Shown piece after piece: positions 33,080 through 41,144 of a DNA stretch of 64,000 nucleotides; within the stretch, counting starts at the first letter, position 1, and each line of letters opens with the position of its first letter. This stretch comes from JAWPMT01 sp965601475 (GTDB lineage Bacteria; Bacteroidota; Bacteroidia; Cytophagales; Cyclobacteriaceae): NCBI GenBank assembly GCA_965601475.1, contig OZ271832.1, positions 1,674,001-1,738,000 of the forward strand, written 5' to 3'. Under the pieces are notes generated by a model. The model searched no databases. It worked only from the letters and a program-made list of their open reading frames with translations, and was not told the origin of the DNA. Position numbers and translations under genes: made by a program.

Positions 33080-33685
33080 TTATTTGGAGTACAATTCGAC
33101 TATGAGTTGTTCCTTAATGTTCTCAGGAATTTCTTCCCTGGAAGGTGCATTAAGGTACTTCCCTACCATTTCGGTAGAATCCCACTCCAACCAAGAATAT
33201 TTTTTAGTTACCGTTGCTGCAAGGCTGTTGGTGACAACCTCAAGAGACTTAGATTTCTCTCTCACACCGATTACATCATTGCTGCGAAGCGTGATTGACG
33301 GAATGTTGGCAATTTCACCATTGAGAGTGATATGCTTGTGTAGCACTAATTGTCTAGCCGCCCTTCTTGTGGGTGCTATGCCCAAGCGATAAACGGTGTT
33401 ATCCAATCGGGCCTCCAACAACTGCAGGAGTACTTCACCCGTGATACCACTTTTTCGGGAAGCCTTGTCAAAAATATTGGCAAACTGTCTTTCCAGCACA
33501 CCGTAGGTGTATTTCGCCTTTTGCTTTTCAGCAAGCTGAATAGCATATTCCGACTGCTTTCTTCTCCTGCCTTTACCATGTTGTCCGGGAGGATAAGCTT
33601 TTTTCTGAAGTGCTTTGCTTGGACCAAAGATAGGCTCGTTGAACCTCCTAGCTACTTTCGTCTTGGGACCTGTATATCTAGCCAT
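33080..33685 (-). CDS. rpsD: 30S ribosomal protein S4
   Basis: 201 aa, normal. It binds 16S rRNA early in 30S assembly. The N-terminus (MARYTGPKTKVARRFNEPIF) has none of the zinc-ligand cysteines, so it is the zinc-free form. The S4 RNA-binding domain is visible at about 91-150 (LEARLDNTVYRLGIAPTRRA, RQLVLHKHITLNG). In E. coli S4 represses the alpha operon by binding its leader; no such leader is evident here. Confidence 0.98.
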   Translation of the reverse strand: MARYTGPKTKVARRFNEPIFGPSKALQKKAYPPGQHGKGRRRKQSEYAIQLAEKQKAKYTYGVLERQFANIFDKASRKSGITGEVLLQLLEARLDNTVYRLGIAPTRRAARQLVLHKHITLNGEIANIPSITLRSNDVIGVREKSKSLEVVTNSLAATVTKKYSWLEWDSTEMVGKYLNAPSREEIPENIKEQLIVELYSK

Positions 33686-33707
33686 CTATTCTCTTACAAC
33701 TTTGCTG

Positions 33708-34100
33708 TTAAACTCTTCTTCTTTTGGGAGGACGACAACCATTGTGAGGCAATGGGGTGACATCCTTGATCATCGTAACATCGATCCCAACATTCTGGAT
33801 CGTCCGGATAGCTGACTCACGACCTGAACCCGGCCCCTTCACGAAAACTTCCACTTTCCTCAAGCCCAAATCGTAGGCAGCCTGAGCGCACTGCTGAGCA
33901 GCAACCTGCGCTGCATAAGGCGTGTTCTTCTTCGAACCCTTGAATCCCATTTTTCCAGCAGAAGCCCAGGAAATCACCTGTCCCTGCAAATTGGTCATGG
34001 AAATGATGATATTGTTGAAGGTGGCCTGGATGTGCACCTGACCCGTTGGCTCAACAATTACGACTCTTTTCTTAGCCTTATCTTTTCTCTTTTGCGCCAT
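33708..34100 (-). CDS. rpsK: 30S ribosomal protein S11
   Basis: 130 aa. Small-subunit platform protein. Motifs: ATFNNIIISMTNLQGQVISW, SAGKMGFKGSKKNTPYAAQ, and the C-terminal PHNGCRPPKRRRV. The usual basic start (MAQKRKDKAKKR) is present. It starts 8 bp after the rpsM stop. Confidence 0.98.
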   Translation of the reverse strand: MAQKRKDKAKKRVVIVEPTGQVHIQATFNNIIISMTNLQGQVISWASAGKMGFKGSKKNTPYAAQVAAQQCAQAAYDLGLRKVEVFVKGPGSGRESAIRTIQNVGIDVTMIKDVTPLPHNGCRPPKRRRV

Positions 34101-34108
34101 GCTATGTC

Positions 34109-34486
34109 TTATTTAGTCGCCTTCTTCTTGTTGGCTACTGTTTTTCTCTTTCCTTTTCTCGTACGAGAGTTGTTTTTGGTTCTTTGTCCCCTGAGTGGAA
34201 GACCTCTTCTGTGTCGGAGACCTCTGTAGCACCCGATATCCATTAGGCGCTTAATGTTGAGTTGCACTTCAGACTTGAGTACCCCTTCAACTTTGTAGTT
34301 CTCACTGATGATGGCACGGATTTTACCAGCTTCATCATCAGTCCACTCACCACATTTTTTGTCCCGGTCCACACCAGCCTCATCAAGAATGCTCTGGGCC
34401 GTGCTTTTCCCAATGCCAAAGATGTAGGTAAGACCAATCTCACCTCTTTTACTATCCGGAACGTCTACTCCTGCAATACGAGCCAT
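34109..34486 (-). CDS. rpsM: 30S ribosomal protein S13
   Basis: 125 aa. Head protein contacting the P-site tRNA and the L5 bridge. Motifs: MARIAGVDVPDSKRGEIGLT, YIFGIGKSTAQSIL, and the C-terminal GCYRGLRHRRGLPLRGQRTK followed by a basic tail that reaches the tRNA. Starts 3 bp after the rpmJ stop. Confidence 0.98.
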   Translation of the reverse strand: MARIAGVDVPDSKRGEIGLTYIFGIGKSTAQSILDEAGVDRDKKCGEWTDDEAGKIRAIISENYKVEGVLKSEVQLNIKRLMDIGCYRGLRHRRGLPLRGQRTKNNSRTRKGKRKTVANKKKATK

Positions 34487-34489
34487 ATC

Positions 34490-34606
34490 TTAACCTTGTC
34501 TTTGTTTAAATTTTGGGTTCTTCTTGTTGATCACATAGAGTTTACCTTTTCTTCGGATCACTTTGCAATCAGCGCTTCGTTTCTTTACAGATGCTTTTAC
34601 TTTCAT
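34490..34606 (-). CDS. rpmJ: 50S ribosomal protein L36
   Basis: 38 codons plus stop: MKVKASVKKRSADCKVIRRK, continuing KGKLYVINKKNPKFKQRQG from the second-last residue of that string. Of the usual zinc ligands (three Cys and one His) only one Cys remains (position 14), so this is the zinc-free type normal in Bacteroidota. The gene sits between infA and rpsM, as expected. Confidence 0.97.
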   Translation of the reverse strand: MKVKASVKKRSADCKVIRRKGKLYVINKKNPKFKQRQG

Positions 34607-34637
34607 CTTCTTAGTATTTTCAGCCGCCTGTTCAGGC

Positions 34638-34856
34638 TTATTTATATCTATAAACTATTCTTCCTTTCGTTAAGTCATATGGAGACATCTCCAATTTTAC
34701 TTTGTCTCCCGGCAGAATCTTGATGTAGTGCATCCTCATCTTTCCGGAGATGTGTGCTATGACCTCATGACCATTTTCCAACTCAACTCTGAACATCGCA
34801 TTGGAGAGTGCTTCCACAATCCTACCATCTTGCTCTATGGACTGTTGCTTTGCCAT
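34638..34856 (-). CDS. infA: translation initiation factor IF-1
   Basis: 72 aa, a single OB-fold. It binds the 30S A site during initiation. The sequence MAKQQSIEQDGRIVEALSNA and the ending SPYDLTKGRIVYRYK are canonical. It overlaps the secY stop by 1 nt; the map (methionine aminopeptidase) gene that many bacteria have between secY and infA is absent. Confidence 0.98.
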   Translation of the reverse strand: MAKQQSIEQDGRIVEALSNAMFRVELENGHEVIAHISGKMRMHYIKILPGDKVKLEMSPYDLTKGRIVYRYK

Positions 34857-36175
34857 TATGCTATAGCTGTGTTTTGAGTTCGACCTTTCACCCTACCTGA
34901 CTTCATCATGCCCTCGTAGTGTCTCATCAACAGATAGCTCTCTATCTGCTGCAACGTGTCGAGAATTACACCGACCATGATCAACAGCGACGTACCACCA
35001 TAAAATGTAGCGAATCCCCTATTCACACCCGCCAAAATCGCAAAGGCTGGAAGTATCGCAACGACTGCCAGGAAGATAGAACCAGGCAACGTCACTTTCG
35101 ACAATACGTCATCTATGAACTCAGAGGTCTGCTTTCCAGGTTTAACGCCTGGTATGAATCCACCATTTCTCTTCATGTCGTCAGCAATCTGACTTGGATT
35201 GATCGTGATCGCTGTGTAGAAGAATGTGAAAAGTATAATCAGGATGGCAAATACAACGTTGTACGGCCATGACTCGATCTGGGAGAAAGTGGTAGCAATG
35301 TACTGTGCAGTATCACTTTCATCAGCCCAGAAACCTGCAACCAGTGAAGGTAGGAACATCAGTGACTGTGCAAAGATGATTGGCATAACACCCGCCGAGT
35401 TGATTTTCAAGGGTATATACTGCCTTTGGCCTCCATAAACCTTATTTCCAACAACCTGCTTTGCATATTGTACCGGTATCCTACGGATAGCCTGTGTGAG
35501 AGCTACGGTAGCCAAAACAACGAAGAACAACGCGATCATCTCGATGATGAAGATGAGTGCCTGGCTCATTCCTCGTGACACAGCCTCCGCAATAATGCTG
35601 GCAGGGAATCTTGAAATGATGCCGATCATGATCAGCATGGAAATACCATTACCAATTCCTTTGTCCGTGATTCGCTCCCCTAGCCACATACAGAATATCG
35701 TACCAGCTGTCAGGATGATCATCGATGACACTTTGAAGAAGAAGGGGTTGTTGAGTACCACAGCCTCAGCGGGTATAGTAGCGGTTACATAACCAAAAGA
35801 TTGAGCAACACAGATAAAGATTGTCAGCACTCTAGTGATCTGGTTGATCTTCTTTCTGCCGCTATCGCCTTCTTTTTGTAATTTCTGGAAGTAAGGCACA
35901 GCCACCGTCATCAACTGCAGAACAATTGACGCCGAGATGTACGGCATGATCCCCAGTCCAAAAACCGACGCCTTTAGAAAGGCTCCACCCAGAAAAGTAT
36001 CCAACAGACCAAATATTCCTTCTGCCTGACCAGTCAACTTAGAGGAGTCAACACCCGGTAGGGTCACGAAAGAACCCAATCTGAAAATAATAAGAAATCC
36101 TAAGGTATTTAGGATTCTCGTTCTCAGCTCTTCAATGGAGAAGATGTTCTTTATGGTCTGTATAAATTTCTTCAT
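34856..36175 (-). CDS. secY: preprotein translocase subunit SecY
   Basis: 439 aa with ten membrane helices, the channel of the Sec translocon. Recognisable blocks: LNTLGFLIIFRLGSFVTLPG at helix 1, the plug region (FLGGAFLKASVFGLGIMPYI), QLMTVAVPYFQKLQKEGDSG, and the cytoplasmic loops that bind SecA or the ribosome (RRIPVQYAKQ, GFIPGVKPGKQTSEFID). The first ATG is directly after rplO. SecE lies elsewhere in this window (59.9 kb). Confidence 0.98.
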   Translation of the reverse strand: MKKFIQTIKNIFSIEELRTRILNTLGFLIIFRLGSFVTLPGVDSSKLTGQAEGIFGLLDTFLGGAFLKASVFGLGIMPYISASIVLQLMTVAVPYFQKLQKEGDSGRKKINQITRVLTIFICVAQSFGYVTATIPAEAVVLNNPFFFKVSSMIILTAGTIFCMWLGERITDKGIGNGISMLIMIGIISRFPASIIAEAVSRGMSQALIFIIEMIALFFVVLATVALTQAIRRIPVQYAKQVVGNKVYGGQRQYIPLKINSAGVMPIIFAQSLMFLPSLVAGFWADESDTAQYIATTFSQIESWPYNVVFAILIILFTFFYTAITINPSQIADDMKRNGGFIPGVKPGKQTSEFIDDVLSKVTLPGSIFLAVVAILPAFAILAGVNRGFATFYGGTSLLIMVGVILDTLQQIESYLLMRHYEGMMKSGRVKGRTQNTAIA

Positions 36176-36625
36176 TTATTCCTCTACGGTAATAGATCCA
36201 CCGGCTTTTTCAATGGCACCTTGGGCACTTTCTGAGAACTTGTGAGCTGACACTTTCAACGCAGCCTTCAACTCTCCTCTTCCCAAAACCTTCACAACAT
36301 CTTCCTTGCCAACCAGCCCATTGTCCTTAAGAACCTGGACAGTAATTTCCGTCAGTCCTTTCTCCTCACTCAGTTTCTGAAGTGCATCAAGGTTGATTGG
36401 TTTCATCACAACCTTATTGTTGTTCTTGAATCCAAATTTAGGAACTCTTCGCTGCAGCGGCATCTGCCCGCCTTCGAAACCTATCTTCCTGGAATAACCC
36501 GACCTGGACTGTGCACCTTTGTGACCTCTTGTGGAAGTACCGCCTCTACCTGAACCCTGTCCTCGACCTATTCTCTTTCTATTCTTAGTGGAGCCTTCTG
36601 CGGGCTTTAATGACTCAAGTTTCAT
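36176..36625 (-). CDS. rplO: 50S ribosomal protein L15
   Basis: 149 aa. The Gly/Arg-rich N-terminal arm that threads into 23S rRNA is clear (RKRIGRGQGSGRGGTSTRGH), followed by GFEGGQMPLQRRVPKFGFKN and a C-terminal globular part. Adjacent to rpmD with a 1-bp gap, and to secY with none. Confidence 0.98.
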   Translation of the reverse strand: MKLESLKPAEGSTKNRKRIGRGQGSGRGGTSTRGHKGAQSRSGYSRKIGFEGGQMPLQRRVPKFGFKNNNKVVMKPINLDALQKLSEEKGLTEITVQVLKDNGLVGKEDVVKVLGRGELKAALKVSAHKFSESAQGAIEKAGGSITVEE

Positions 36626-36626
36626 C

Positions 36627-36806
36627 TTACAGTTCTTTTACTTCGACTAAATGAGCTACACTATCAATCATCCCAGCGATTTGGGGCGTAAGCTCCTTTT
36701 CGACTGTCTTATTGATCTTACCTAATCCCAAAGCCTCGATCGTCCTTTTCTGACGTCCTGGCCTCTTAATGGTACTCCTTACTTGTGTGATTGATACTTT
36801 TCCCAT
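36627..36806 (-). CDS. rpmD: 50S ribosomal protein L30
   Basis: 59 aa from the ATG at 36806. The frame stays open into rpsE, but the canonical L30 start is MGKVSITQVRSTIKRPGRQK. The conserved GLGKINKTVEKE block and the C-terminal VAHLVEVKEL are present. The gap to rpsE is 4 bp. Confidence 0.97.
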   Translation of the reverse strand: MGKVSITQVRSTIKRPGRQKRTIEALGLGKINKTVEKELTPQIAGMIDSVAHLVEVKEL

Positions 36807-36810
36807 CACC

Positions 36811-37329
36811 TTATCCGTTGAATACTTTGTCAAGCGTGACACCACGTTGTTTCGCCACTGAGAATGGATCTCTCATCTTATTGAGCGCATCGAAAGTCGC
36901 CTTTACCACGTTATGAGGGTTCGATGAGCCTTTGGATTTCGCCAGTACATCGTGAACGCCAGCACTTTCCAACACTGCCCTCATCGCACCACCGGCAATA
37001 ACTCCTGTACCTGGCGAGGCCGGTTTCAGCAAAACAAGACCGCCGCCAAATTTACCAATCGCTTCGTGCGGCACAGTTCCTTTAAGAACGGGAACACGAA
37101 CCAGGTTCTTTTTGGCATCATCGATACCTTTCGTAATTGCATCAGTCACCTCGTTCGCCTTTCCCAAACCGTATCCAACTACGCCATGACCATCACCAAC
37201 TACAACAATTGCCGAAAAACTGAAGCGTCGACCACCTTTCACGACCTTAGCTACCCGCTTGATGGCAACCACTCGTTCTTTGAGATCTATTTCGCTTGCT
37301 TTGACCGCCTTTATATTACTCTGTGACAT
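36811..37329 (-). CDS. rpsE: 30S ribosomal protein S5
   Basis: 172 aa. It has the double-stranded RNA-binding-like N-domain (DLKERVVAIKRVAKVVKGGR, FSFSAIVVVGDGHGVVGYG) and the C-domain with PASPGTGVIAGGAMRAVLES. It helps decoding accuracy on the 30S. The order rplR-rpsE-rpmD-rplO is standard. Confidence 0.98.
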   Translation of the reverse strand: MSQSNIKAVKASEIDLKERVVAIKRVAKVVKGGRRFSFSAIVVVGDGHGVVGYGLGKANEVTDAITKGIDDAKKNLVRVPVLKGTVPHEAIGKFGGGLVLLKPASPGTGVIAGGAMRAVLESAGVHDVLAKSKGSSNPHNVVKATFDALNKMRDPFSVAKQRGVTLDKVFNG

Positions 37330-37341
37330 TGTTCCTTATGA

Positions 37342-37689
37342 TTAGAATTTTAGGCCTCCTTCTCTCGCTCCCTCAGCTAACGCTTTCACGTTGCCATGAT
37401 AGGGGTAGCCTCCTCTATCGAAAACGACCACTTCAATTCCACTTCCTTTTGCCTTCTCAGCCAGTGATTTTCCAACCTCCTTCGAAATGGCAACTGTTAC
37501 ATTCTTCTGTCCTGATTCTGCTGAAGACGCAGAGACTAGCGTGTGACCAGCAACGTCGTCTATGAGCTGGGCATAAATACCTCTGTTGCTCCTGAAAATC
37601 GAAACCCTGGGTCTATCGGCAGTTCCGGAAATCTTGTTCCGAATACCTTGTCTAATTCTGCTTCTGCGCTTTATTTTCGAAATCGCCAT
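37342..37689 (-). CDS. rplR: 50S ribosomal protein L18
   Basis: 115 aa, 5S rRNA-binding protein of the central protuberance. Seen: basic start (AISKIKRRSRIRQGIRNKIS), RPRVSIFRSNRGIYAQLIDD, and the ending FDRGGYPYHGNVKALAEGAR. 8 bp after rplF, 12 bp before rpsE. Confidence 0.98.
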   Translation of the reverse strand: MAISKIKRRSRIRQGIRNKISGTADRPRVSIFRSNRGIYAQLIDDVAGHTLVSASSAESGQKNVTVAISKEVGKSLAEKAKGSGIEVVVFDRGGYPYHGNVKALAEGAREGGLKF

Positions 37690-37697
37690 CTCAATAT

Positions 37698-38249
37698 TTA
37701 TTTGGCAGCTGTTTTACCAGCCTTCCTACGGACTTGCTCACCAACAAATCGAATACCTTTTCCTTTGTAAGGTTCTACTTTTCTCAACGACCTTATCTTG
37801 GCTGCCACCTGACCTATCAGTTGCTTATCTACGCTTTCCAGTGTGACAATCGGATTCTTACCTTTTACTGTTTCAGCCTTAACAGATACCTCTGCAGGTA
37901 CCGCCAGGTAGATACTATGAGAGTATCCTAAGTTCAACTCAAGCACACTACCCTGGACGCTAGCTTTGTAACCCACGCCCACAAGTTCCAACTCCTTCTT
38001 ATAACCACTATTGACACCTTCAACCATATTGTTGATCAGCGAGCGGTATAAACCGTGCAACGCCCGATGACGTTTTTGCTCTGTAGGTCGTTCAACCAAT
38101 ACCTGGTCTCCTTCTACTTTGGCCGTGATCTCAGTACCTAAATCTTGCTCAAGCTCTCCTTTCGGACCTTTCACCGATACCTTTCCACCCTTCACGTCGA
38201 CCGTGACGCCTTGTGGTATATTGACTGGGGCTTTTCCTATTCTGGACAT
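37698..38249 (-). CDS. rplF: 50S ribosomal protein L6
   Basis: 183 aa with two related domains. It lies near the sarcin-ricin loop. Seen: MSRIGKAPVNIPQGVTVDVK, the middle VEGVNSGYKKELELVGVGYK, and the C-terminal signature EPYKGKGIRFVGEQVRRKAG. 9 bp after rpsH. Confidence 0.98.
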   Translation of the reverse strand: MSRIGKAPVNIPQGVTVDVKGGKVSVKGPKGELEQDLGTEITAKVEGDQVLVERPTEQKRHRALHGLYRSLINNMVEGVNSGYKKELELVGVGYKASVQGSVLELNLGYSHSIYLAVPAEVSVKAETVKGKNPIVTLESVDKQLIGQVAAKIRSLRKVEPYKGKGIRFVGEQVRRKAGKTAAK

Positions 38250-38258
38250 GATCTACAA

Positions 38259-38657
38259 TTAATACACGTAACAAAGTACCTCTCCACCAATGTGTTCTCG
38301 ACGAGCTTCTTTGTCTGTCAAAACACCTTTCGAAGTAGACAATATTGCCACACCCAAGCCGTTCAAGACCCTTGGTAACTCACCCGCACCTGCATACTTA
38401 CGCAAACCCGGAGTACTCACACGCTCGAGTTTTGTGATGGCAGATTGCTTGGTTTGCGGATTGTATCTCAAAGCAATCTTTATCTTCCCTTGCTTGTCGT
38501 CTTCCTCTACCTTGAAATTTTGGATATATCCTTTTTGCTGCAATACCTTAGTGATCTCCTTTTTGAGGTTAGAAGCAGGTATTTCAACCACCCGGTGATT
38601 CGCACTAATGGCGTTTCTTATCCGCGTCAAATAATCTCCAATTGGATCTGTTACCAT
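38259..38657 (-). CDS. rpsH: 30S ribosomal protein S8
   Basis: 132 aa from the ATG at 38657 (MVTDPIGDYLTRIRNAISAN); a TTG two codons upstream is in frame but less likely. The conserved ending is STSKGVLTDKEARREHIGGE. In E. coli S8 is the translational repressor of the spc operon. The 79-bp gap before this gene is unusually long for the operon and carries a possible promoter (38690-38697). Confidence 0.97.
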   Translation of the reverse strand: MVTDPIGDYLTRIRNAISANHRVVEIPASNLKKEITKVLQQKGYIQNFKVEEDDKQGKIKIALRYNPQTKQSAITKLERVSTPGLRKYAGAGELPRVLNGLGVAILSTSKGVLTDKEARREHIGGEVLCYVY

Positions 38658-38689
38658 ATTCAAAAATTTAAGCCCCTCGAAAAGGGCTG

Positions 38690-38697
38690 CAAATTTA
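38690..38697 (-). promoter_or_regulatory. possible internal promoter (-7) before rpsH
   Basis: TAAATTTG on the minus strand, followed by CAGCCCTTTT. This matches the start region of the rplC and trnW promoters at 13 of 14 positions (TTTGCAGYCCTTTT). The -33 side is weak (TTTC at 21 nt). It lies in the 79-bp gap between rpsN and rpsH. Confidence 0.45.
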
Positions 38698-38736
38698 GTT
38701 ATTGTTTCGTAATCTGAGAAAGAATTGAATGTATTA

Positions 38737-39006
38737 TTACCAGCTCGCTTTGGTTACTCCTGGAATCTTTCCTTCAGACGCCATTTCCCTGAAAGTCACA
38801 CGAGAGATACCAAATTTTCTCATGTATCCTTTGGGTCTTCCTGTAAGCTTACATCGATTATGCAACCTTACTTTGGAAGAGTTGCGAGGAAGTTTATCCA
38901 GTGCTTCATAGTCACCTGCTTCCTTCAAAGCCTTTCTCTTTTCTGCGTAGCGCGCTACCAGTTTTTCTCTTTTTCGCTCTCTAGCTTTTATAGACTCTCT
39001 AGCCAT
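38737..39006 (-). CDS. rpsN: 30S ribosomal protein S14 (zinc-free form)
   Basis: 89 aa, the long form without the CxxC zinc ribbon. Seen: MARESIKARERKREKLVARY, LPRNSSKVRLHNRCKLTGRP and the ending ISRVTFREMASEGKIPGVTK. Sits in the head of the 30S. 8 bp after rplE. Confidence 0.98.
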   Translation of the reverse strand: MARESIKARERKREKLVARYAEKRKALKEAGDYEALDKLPRNSSKVRLHNRCKLTGRPKGYMRKFGISRVTFREMASEGKIPGVTKASW

Positions 39007-39014
39007 GGGTGCAA

Positions 39015-39569
39015 TTAGTTTTGACGATTTACAAAAGGCATTCCGAACTCTCGCAGTAGTGCAAGGCTTTCCTCATCTGATTCAGCCGATGTGACGAATG
39101 TGATGTCCATACCGGAAATCCTACTGACTTTGTCGATGCTGATTTCGGGGAAAATGATTTGCTCTTCCACTCCCAGTGTATAATTACCCCGGCCATCAAA
39201 ACCTTTTTCCTTGATCCCTCGGAAGTCCCTCACCCGCGGTAGCGCTATTGTCATCAACCGATCGAGAAACTCATACATCCTATCCCCTCTCAAAGTGACT
39301 CTAGCGCCAATGGGCATACCTTCACGTAGTTTGAAGTTAGAGACAGATTTTTTGGCTTTCGTAGCAACCGCTTTCTGGCCAGTAATCAAAGTCAGTTCTT
39401 CAATCCCTACATCAATGAGTTTCTTGTCAGCTACTGCTGCACCGATCCCCTTATTGATAGCGATCTTCTCAATCTTTGGAACCTGCATCACCGACTTGTA
39501 CTGAAATTTCTCTTTCAGTGCAGGTACGACTTCATTCAGGTATTTATCTTTTAATCTTGGATTAGCCAT
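39015..39569 (-). CDS. rplE: 50S ribosomal protein L5
   Basis: 184 aa from ATG 39569 (MANPRLKDKYLNEVVPALKE); a longer open frame upstream lies inside rplX. It binds 5S rRNA. Seen: VPKIEKIAINKGIGAAVADK, GARVTLRGDRMYEFLDRLM, and NYTLGVEEQIIFPEISID. The start overlaps the rplX stop by 8 nt, which suggests translational coupling. Confidence 0.98.
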   Translation of the reverse strand: MANPRLKDKYLNEVVPALKEKFQYKSVMQVPKIEKIAINKGIGAAVADKKLIDVGIEELTLITGQKAVATKAKKSVSNFKLREGMPIGARVTLRGDRMYEFLDRLMTIALPRVRDFRGIKEKGFDGRGNYTLGVEEQIIFPEISIDKVSRISGMDITFVTSAESDEESLALLREFGMPFVNRQN

Positions 39570-39888
39570 TTGTGATAAATGCTTCAGATTTCTTAGAATA
39601 TCTCTGCAGTTTGCCGTTGTCATCCAACTTCCTTCCTACCCTCGTAGGATCACCCGTAGAGGGATCAACCAACATAACGTTGCTGATGTGCACGGAAGCT
39701 TCTGTTTGCTGGATGCCTCCTTCAGGGTTTGCAGCGGAAGGCTTCTGGTGTTTGGTTACCATATGCACTCCTTCAACTATGACCCTTGACTTTTCTTTAA
39801 GGACTTCCAGGACTTTGCCTGTTTTTCCTTTGTCATTTCCAGCGACAACTTTCACGGTGTCGCCTTTTCTTATCTTCAATTTCGCCAT
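39562..39888 (-). CDS. rplX: 50S ribosomal protein L24
   Basis: 108 aa with an N-terminal KOW motif (IRKGDTVKVVAGNDKGKTGK) and GVHMVTKHQKPSAANPEGGI. An early-assembly protein near the exit tunnel. 2 bp after rplN and overlapping rplE by 8 nt. Confidence 0.98.
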   Translation of the reverse strand: MAKLKIRKGDTVKVVAGNDKGKTGKVLEVLKEKSRVIVEGVHMVTKHQKPSAANPEGGIQQTEASVHISNVMLVDPSTGDPTRVGRKLDDNGKLQRYSKKSEAFITNG

Positions 39889-39890
39889 GA

Positions 39891-40259
39891 CTACAGTACT
39901 TCTGGGGCTAGTGAAACGATTTTCATGAATTGCTTCTCTCGGAGTTCCCTGGCCACTGGTCCAAAAATCCGTGTGCCACGAGGCTCATTGTTATTATTGA
40001 GAAGGACCGCCGCATTGTCATCAAATCGGATGTAGGAACCATCCTTTCTTCTGACTTCCTTGGTCGTTCTGACCACAACTGCTTTTGAAACTGTACCCTT
40101 CTTCAAGTTGCCTGAAGGAGAAGCGCTTTTTACCGAAACAACGATTGTGTCGCCGATAGAAGCATATTTCTTCCTTGTACCACCAAGCACACGTATACAA
40201 AGAACCTCTCTCGCTCCGCTGTTATCTGCAACACTAAGTCTTGACTCTTGCTGTATCAT
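39891..40259 (-). CDS. rplN: 50S ribosomal protein L14
   Basis: 122 aa. Canonical start MIQQESRLSVADNSGAREVL and the block YIRFDDNAAVLLNNNNEPRG, then RIFGPVARELREK. It forms an intersubunit bridge with 16S rRNA. Overlaps the rpsQ stop by 1 nt. Confidence 0.98.
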   Translation of the reverse strand: MIQQESRLSVADNSGAREVLCIRVLGGTRKKYASIGDTIVVSVKSASPSGNLKKGTVSKAVVVRTTKEVRRKDGSYIRFDDNAAVLLNNNNEPRGTRIFGPVARELREKQFMKIVSLAPEVL

Positions 40260-40513
40260 TATTTCGCGCGTTCAATAATTTCGACTAATCTCCAACGCTT
40301 CCTCTTACTAAGAGGACGTGTTTCCATTACTTTGACGGTATCACCGATATTGCACTCATTCTTCTCATCGTGAGCTGTAAGCTTTGACGTCTTCCGGATG
40401 AATTTTCCGTAGATTGGGTGCTTCTCACGTCGTTCAACAGTAATGGTGATGGTTTTTTGCATCTTGTTGCTAACCACCTGGCCAATTCTTTCTTTTCGTA
40501 GATTTCTTTCCAT
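40259..40513 (-). CDS. rpsQ: 30S ribosomal protein S17
   Basis: 84 aa from ATG 40513; a GTG directly upstream is in frame but would overlap rpmC more. OB-fold with RKERIGQVVSNKMQKTITIT, HPIYGKFIRKTSKLTAHDEK and ETRPLSKRKRWRLVEIIERA. Overlaps the rpmC stop by 1-3 nt (TGATG). Confidence 0.97.
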   Translation of the reverse strand: MERNLRKERIGQVVSNKMQKTITITVERREKHPIYGKFIRKTSKLTAHDEKNECNIGDTVKVMETRPLSKRKRWRLVEIIERAK

Positions 40514-40713
40514 CACTCTGCAGCGTTGCTTTTCTTGTTTGCCAATTCGGTCTCCAGCCTAGCGATGAACTTGCGCGACTCCCGAATTTTCATTGGATTC
40601 TCAATGGGTGTAACAGAATGGGCAAATTTCAACTTGCCATAATTCTCTTTCTCGACTGCCAGCTTGCTTGACAGCTCATCGATGGAAAGACCTCTTATTT
40701 CAGCGTTTTTCAT
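40513..40713 (-). CDS. rpmC: 50S ribosomal protein L29
   Basis: 66 aa, two helices. Seen: IRGLSIDELSSKLAVEKENY, then FAHSVTPIENPMKIRESRKF and IARLETEL. Located at the exit tunnel near L23. It overlaps the rplP stop by 4 nt. Confidence 0.97.
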   Translation of the reverse strand: MKNAEIRGLSIDELSSKLAVEKENYGKLKFAHSVTPIENPMKIRESRKFIARLETELANKKSNAAE

Positions 40714-41129
40714 CCTTGATAATCCCTTCTAACTACAAATTTTGTGCTAATAGGAAGCTTCTGTGCTGCCAGTCTCAAGGCCTCCTTGGCCAACTCAACA
40801 TTTACTCCTGAAGCTTCGAAAAGAATGGTGCCAGGCTTAACGGTTGCAACCCAATATTCCGGTGCACCTTTACCTTTACCCATCCGTACTTCCGCAGGCT
40901 TTTTGGTTACGGGCTTATCGGGGAATATTCGGATCCAAACTTGCCCTTCCCGTTTCATCGCCCTGGTCATGGCAATACGAGCAGCTTCTATTTGTCTACT
41001 TGTAATCCAACCAGGTTCGAGTGATTTGATGCCAAACGTACCAAAGGCGAGGGTGTGTCCACGTTGAGCAAGCCCTCTGACTCTGCCTTTCTGGCGCTTT
41101 CTGAATTTAGTTCTTTTCGGTTGTAACAT
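40710..41129 (-). CDS. rplP: 50S ribosomal protein L16
   Basis: 139 aa. It contacts the A-site tRNA elbow. Canonical blocks: MLQPKRTKFRKRQKGRVRGL, EPGWITSRQIEAARIAMTRA, VTKKPAEVRMGKGKGAPEYW. 15 bp after rpsC. Confidence 0.98.
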   Translation of the reverse strand: MLQPKRTKFRKRQKGRVRGLAQRGHTLAFGTFGIKSLEPGWITSRQIEAARIAMTRAMKREGQVWIRIFPDKPVTKKPAEVRMGKGKGAPEYWVATVKPGTILFEASGVNVELAKEALRLAAQKLPISTKFVVRRDYQG

Positions 41130-41144
41130 TTTGCTACCTGCTTT

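Noticed and set aside
34856..34856. missing map gene between secY and infA
   Set aside because: Many lineages keep map elsewhere; its absence from this spot is not unusual enough to be a finding.
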